Assembly (NCBI GenBank): GCA_046590705.1
Contig: JBKJUK010000080.1
Location: 1 to 7,826, forward strand
DNA length: 7,826 nucleotides
Direction: 5' to 3'
Source: JBKJUK01 sp046590705
GTDB taxonomy: Bacteria; Acidobacteriota; Thermoanaerobaculia; Gp7-AA8
Made by a program: the position numbers and the translations under genes. A model generated the notes under the pieces. That model made no database searches, was not told the origin of the DNA, and saw only the letters and a program-made list of their open reading frames with translations. Below, one piece after another: positions 6,983 through 7,826 of the stretch (position 1 is the stretch's first letter; the number at the start of each line of letters is the position of its first letter).

Positions 6983-7279
6983 CTAAGAGATGCCGCCCCT
7001 CCGGGGGCTCCGTGTGTTGGTTGCAGGAGCGATACTCACGATTCTCGGCGACTACTCGCTGCGAAGAGCAACCCGTTCATGTCTGTAAAACAGGCGTCAC
7101 GCACCGATCCCGCCGCTCGGCATGACGGCGCTCCTGCTGATGCACAGCGACCCGTTTTTCTTCTCTCAGTCTGCGCTGTGCGTCCGTGGTTCGGAATGAG
7201 GACCGGCGGAAACAGACCCGTTTCCTTCGGTATGCCGGGTAGAATGCCGGACTTAGCCATTCATATTTGGGAGACAGTC

Positions 7280-7826
7280 ATGTGCAAGCGAGCCCGGGCG
7301 ATATCGGCAACGTTCGTTTTCCTCTTCTTAGCACCTCTTTTACTCCCGTCGGCAAACCTCTACGGAAGCGAGTTGGGAGATTCCAATCCCACTCAGGAAA
7401 GCACCGAAGCCGAGAAAGCGAAAAAGGCCAGGGCGAAGGTCACCGGCTCCATCACCGTGACTGGGAAGAAGACGCCTCCGAAGGGTGAGGTCAGCAGCGA
7501 CATTCAGACGCTGCCGGCCAACGCCGCGATCATGACCGACGCCGAGATCGCCGCCCAGCCCGCGCGTGACGCAGGAGAAGTGATCCGTGCACTTCCGGGC
7601 ATGGACTATGTCTACTACGGCCAGGGAGGGATTCCTTCCGGTCCTTCGGTACGCGGATACACCGATCGAAACTTCGGCCAGGACATCGCCGGCTTTCTCG
7701 ATGGAATCCCGCTGAATCTCGCAGGCTTCGTTTCATCTCACGGTGCGATGGACATGACCCCGATTTTCCCGGAATCGGTAGAGAGAATCGAGTTGATCAG
7801 AGGTCCCTTTTCTGCGCGATACGGCG
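7280..7826 (+). CDS. TonB-dependent outer-membrane receptor, N-terminal part (runs off the window)
   Basis: The first 182 codons are present and the frame stays open to the last base. A typical receptor is several hundred residues longer. The ATG at 7280 has GGGAG (7269-7273) 6 bases upstream. The product opens with a basic n-region (MCKRARAIS) and hydrophobic core (TFVFLFLAPLLLPSA), a signal peptide directing it to the outer membrane. A charged Lys/Glu/Ala-rich spacer follows (about 40-55), then GSITVTG (56-62), which resembles a TonB box. The plug domain begins near 75: AAIMTDAEIAAQPARDAGEVIRALPG, then SVRGY (123-127), FLDGIPL (139-145) and SVERIELIRGPFSARYG (166-182), the classic plug signature. 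Ligand unknown, since the barrel is missing. It lies after the repeat-rich gap and is probably transcribed from its own promoter. Confidence 0.93.
   Translation, partial: MCKRARAISATFVFLFLAPLLLPSANLYGSELGDSNPTQESTEAEKAKKARAKVTGSITVTGKKTPPKGEVSSDIQTLPANAAIMTDAEIAAQPARDAGEVIRALPGMDYVYYGQGGIPSGPSVRGYTDRNFGQDIAGFLDGIPLNLAGFVSSHGAMDMTPIFPESVERIELIRGPFSARYG

Larger units (their letters stand above)
6656..7008. repeat. 353-bp symmetric inverted element (REP/BIME- or MITE-like)
   Basis: Arm A (6656-6759) and arm B (6909-7008) are inverted copies carrying three hairpins in the same order. The innermost 22 bases (6738-6759 against 6909-6930) are perfectly complementary. Stem bases differ between arms but still pair: hairpin 1 is GCCGG/CCGGC in A and GCCCC/GGGGC in B, and hairpin 2 is CCAAGGCC/GGCCTTGG in A and CCACGGCC/GGCCGTGG in B, with the GTGA loop kept (read as TCAC in B). 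Each arm also repeats GGCATC after hairpins 1 and 3. A GTAG (6676-6679) before hairpin 2 recalls the 5' tetranucleotide of REP elements; arm B has TTAG. No transposase is present and no target-site duplication was seen. Confidence 0.8.
6360..7279. other. 920-bp gene-free region made of dispersed and inverted repeats
   Basis: Reading frames here are short, overlap on both strands, run through stem-loops and resemble no protein family. Instead the stretch holds degenerate copies of a GTCATNCCGA...GGAATCT-type repeat (about 6390-6618 and 7094-7199), a large symmetric inverted element (6656-7008), and further pairings: GCAGGAGCG (7023-7031) with CGCTCCTGC (7129-7137), and GCACAGCG (7142-7149) with CGCTGTGC (7174-7181). 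The leader and promoter of the receptor gene must lie at its right end. No convincing -35/-10 pair was found there, only a possible TAGAAT near 7240. No intrinsic terminator with a clear T-run follows the aminotransferase. Confidence 0.75.

Noticed and set aside
6656..7008. Autonomous insertion sequence
   Set aside because: Too short, no transposase frame and no visible target-site duplication; only a non-autonomous or REP-like element is supportable.
6390..7200. CRISPR array
   Set aside because: The repeats are diverged, in mixed orientation and irregularly spaced, with no uniform spacers and no cas genes.
7036..7260. Minus-strand 74-residue reading frame
   Set aside because: It crosses the stem-loop pairs, has no family resemblance and no ribosome site, and has the composition of repeat-rich GC DNA.

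Overview
The window looks like chromosomal DNA of a GC-rich diderm (outer-membrane) bacterium. A TonB-dependent receptor implies an outer membrane, and there is also a lipoprotein-type solute-binding protein. The gene mix and the GC-rich dispersed repeats would suit an Acidobacteriota-like environmental genome, but that placement is an impression, not shown by the sequence. No rRNA, tRNA, CRISPR array, transposase or phage gene was seen.

Layout. Positions 1-54 may hold the last codons of an upstream plus-strand gene. Positions 55-272 are non-coding: a GC-rich repeat present in tandem and inverted copies around a strong stem-loop, which probably terminates the minus-strand gene. Positions 273-1823 (minus) encode a family-5 ABC solute-binding lipoprotein. 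A 174-bp divergent promoter region follows. Three plus-strand genes with 33-36 bp gaps then form a likely operon: an exported AlkP-superfamily phosphohydrolase of COG3379 type with a transmembrane hairpin inside its catalytic domain (1998-4139), a GAF-like plus SpoIIE/RsbU-type PP2C phosphatase (4176-5474), and a D-amino-acid aminotransferase-like class IV PLP enzyme (5508-6359).

Positions 6360-7279 are a 920-bp gene-free stretch packed with inverted repeats. Its main structure is a 353-bp, nearly symmetric inverted element (6656-7008). Each arm carries three small hairpins. Stem bases differ between the arms yet stay paired, and an 18-bp perfect palindrome lies at the centre. Around it are degenerate copies of a GTCATNCCGA...GGAATCT-type repeat, including a 16-bp perfect stem. 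The window ends inside the first 182 codons of a TonB-dependent receptor (7280-7826+).

How the genes may work together: the operon could link an envelope-anchored phosphohydrolase, a cytoplasmic signalling phosphatase and an enzyme that makes D-amino acids, one use of which is peptidoglycan. The flanking genes handle uptake (periplasmic peptide/oligomer-type binding and outer-membrane import). A shared envelope role is inference from proximity only. The most unusual sequence is the symmetric repeat element, best read as a REP/BIME-like or MITE-like non-autonomous element.
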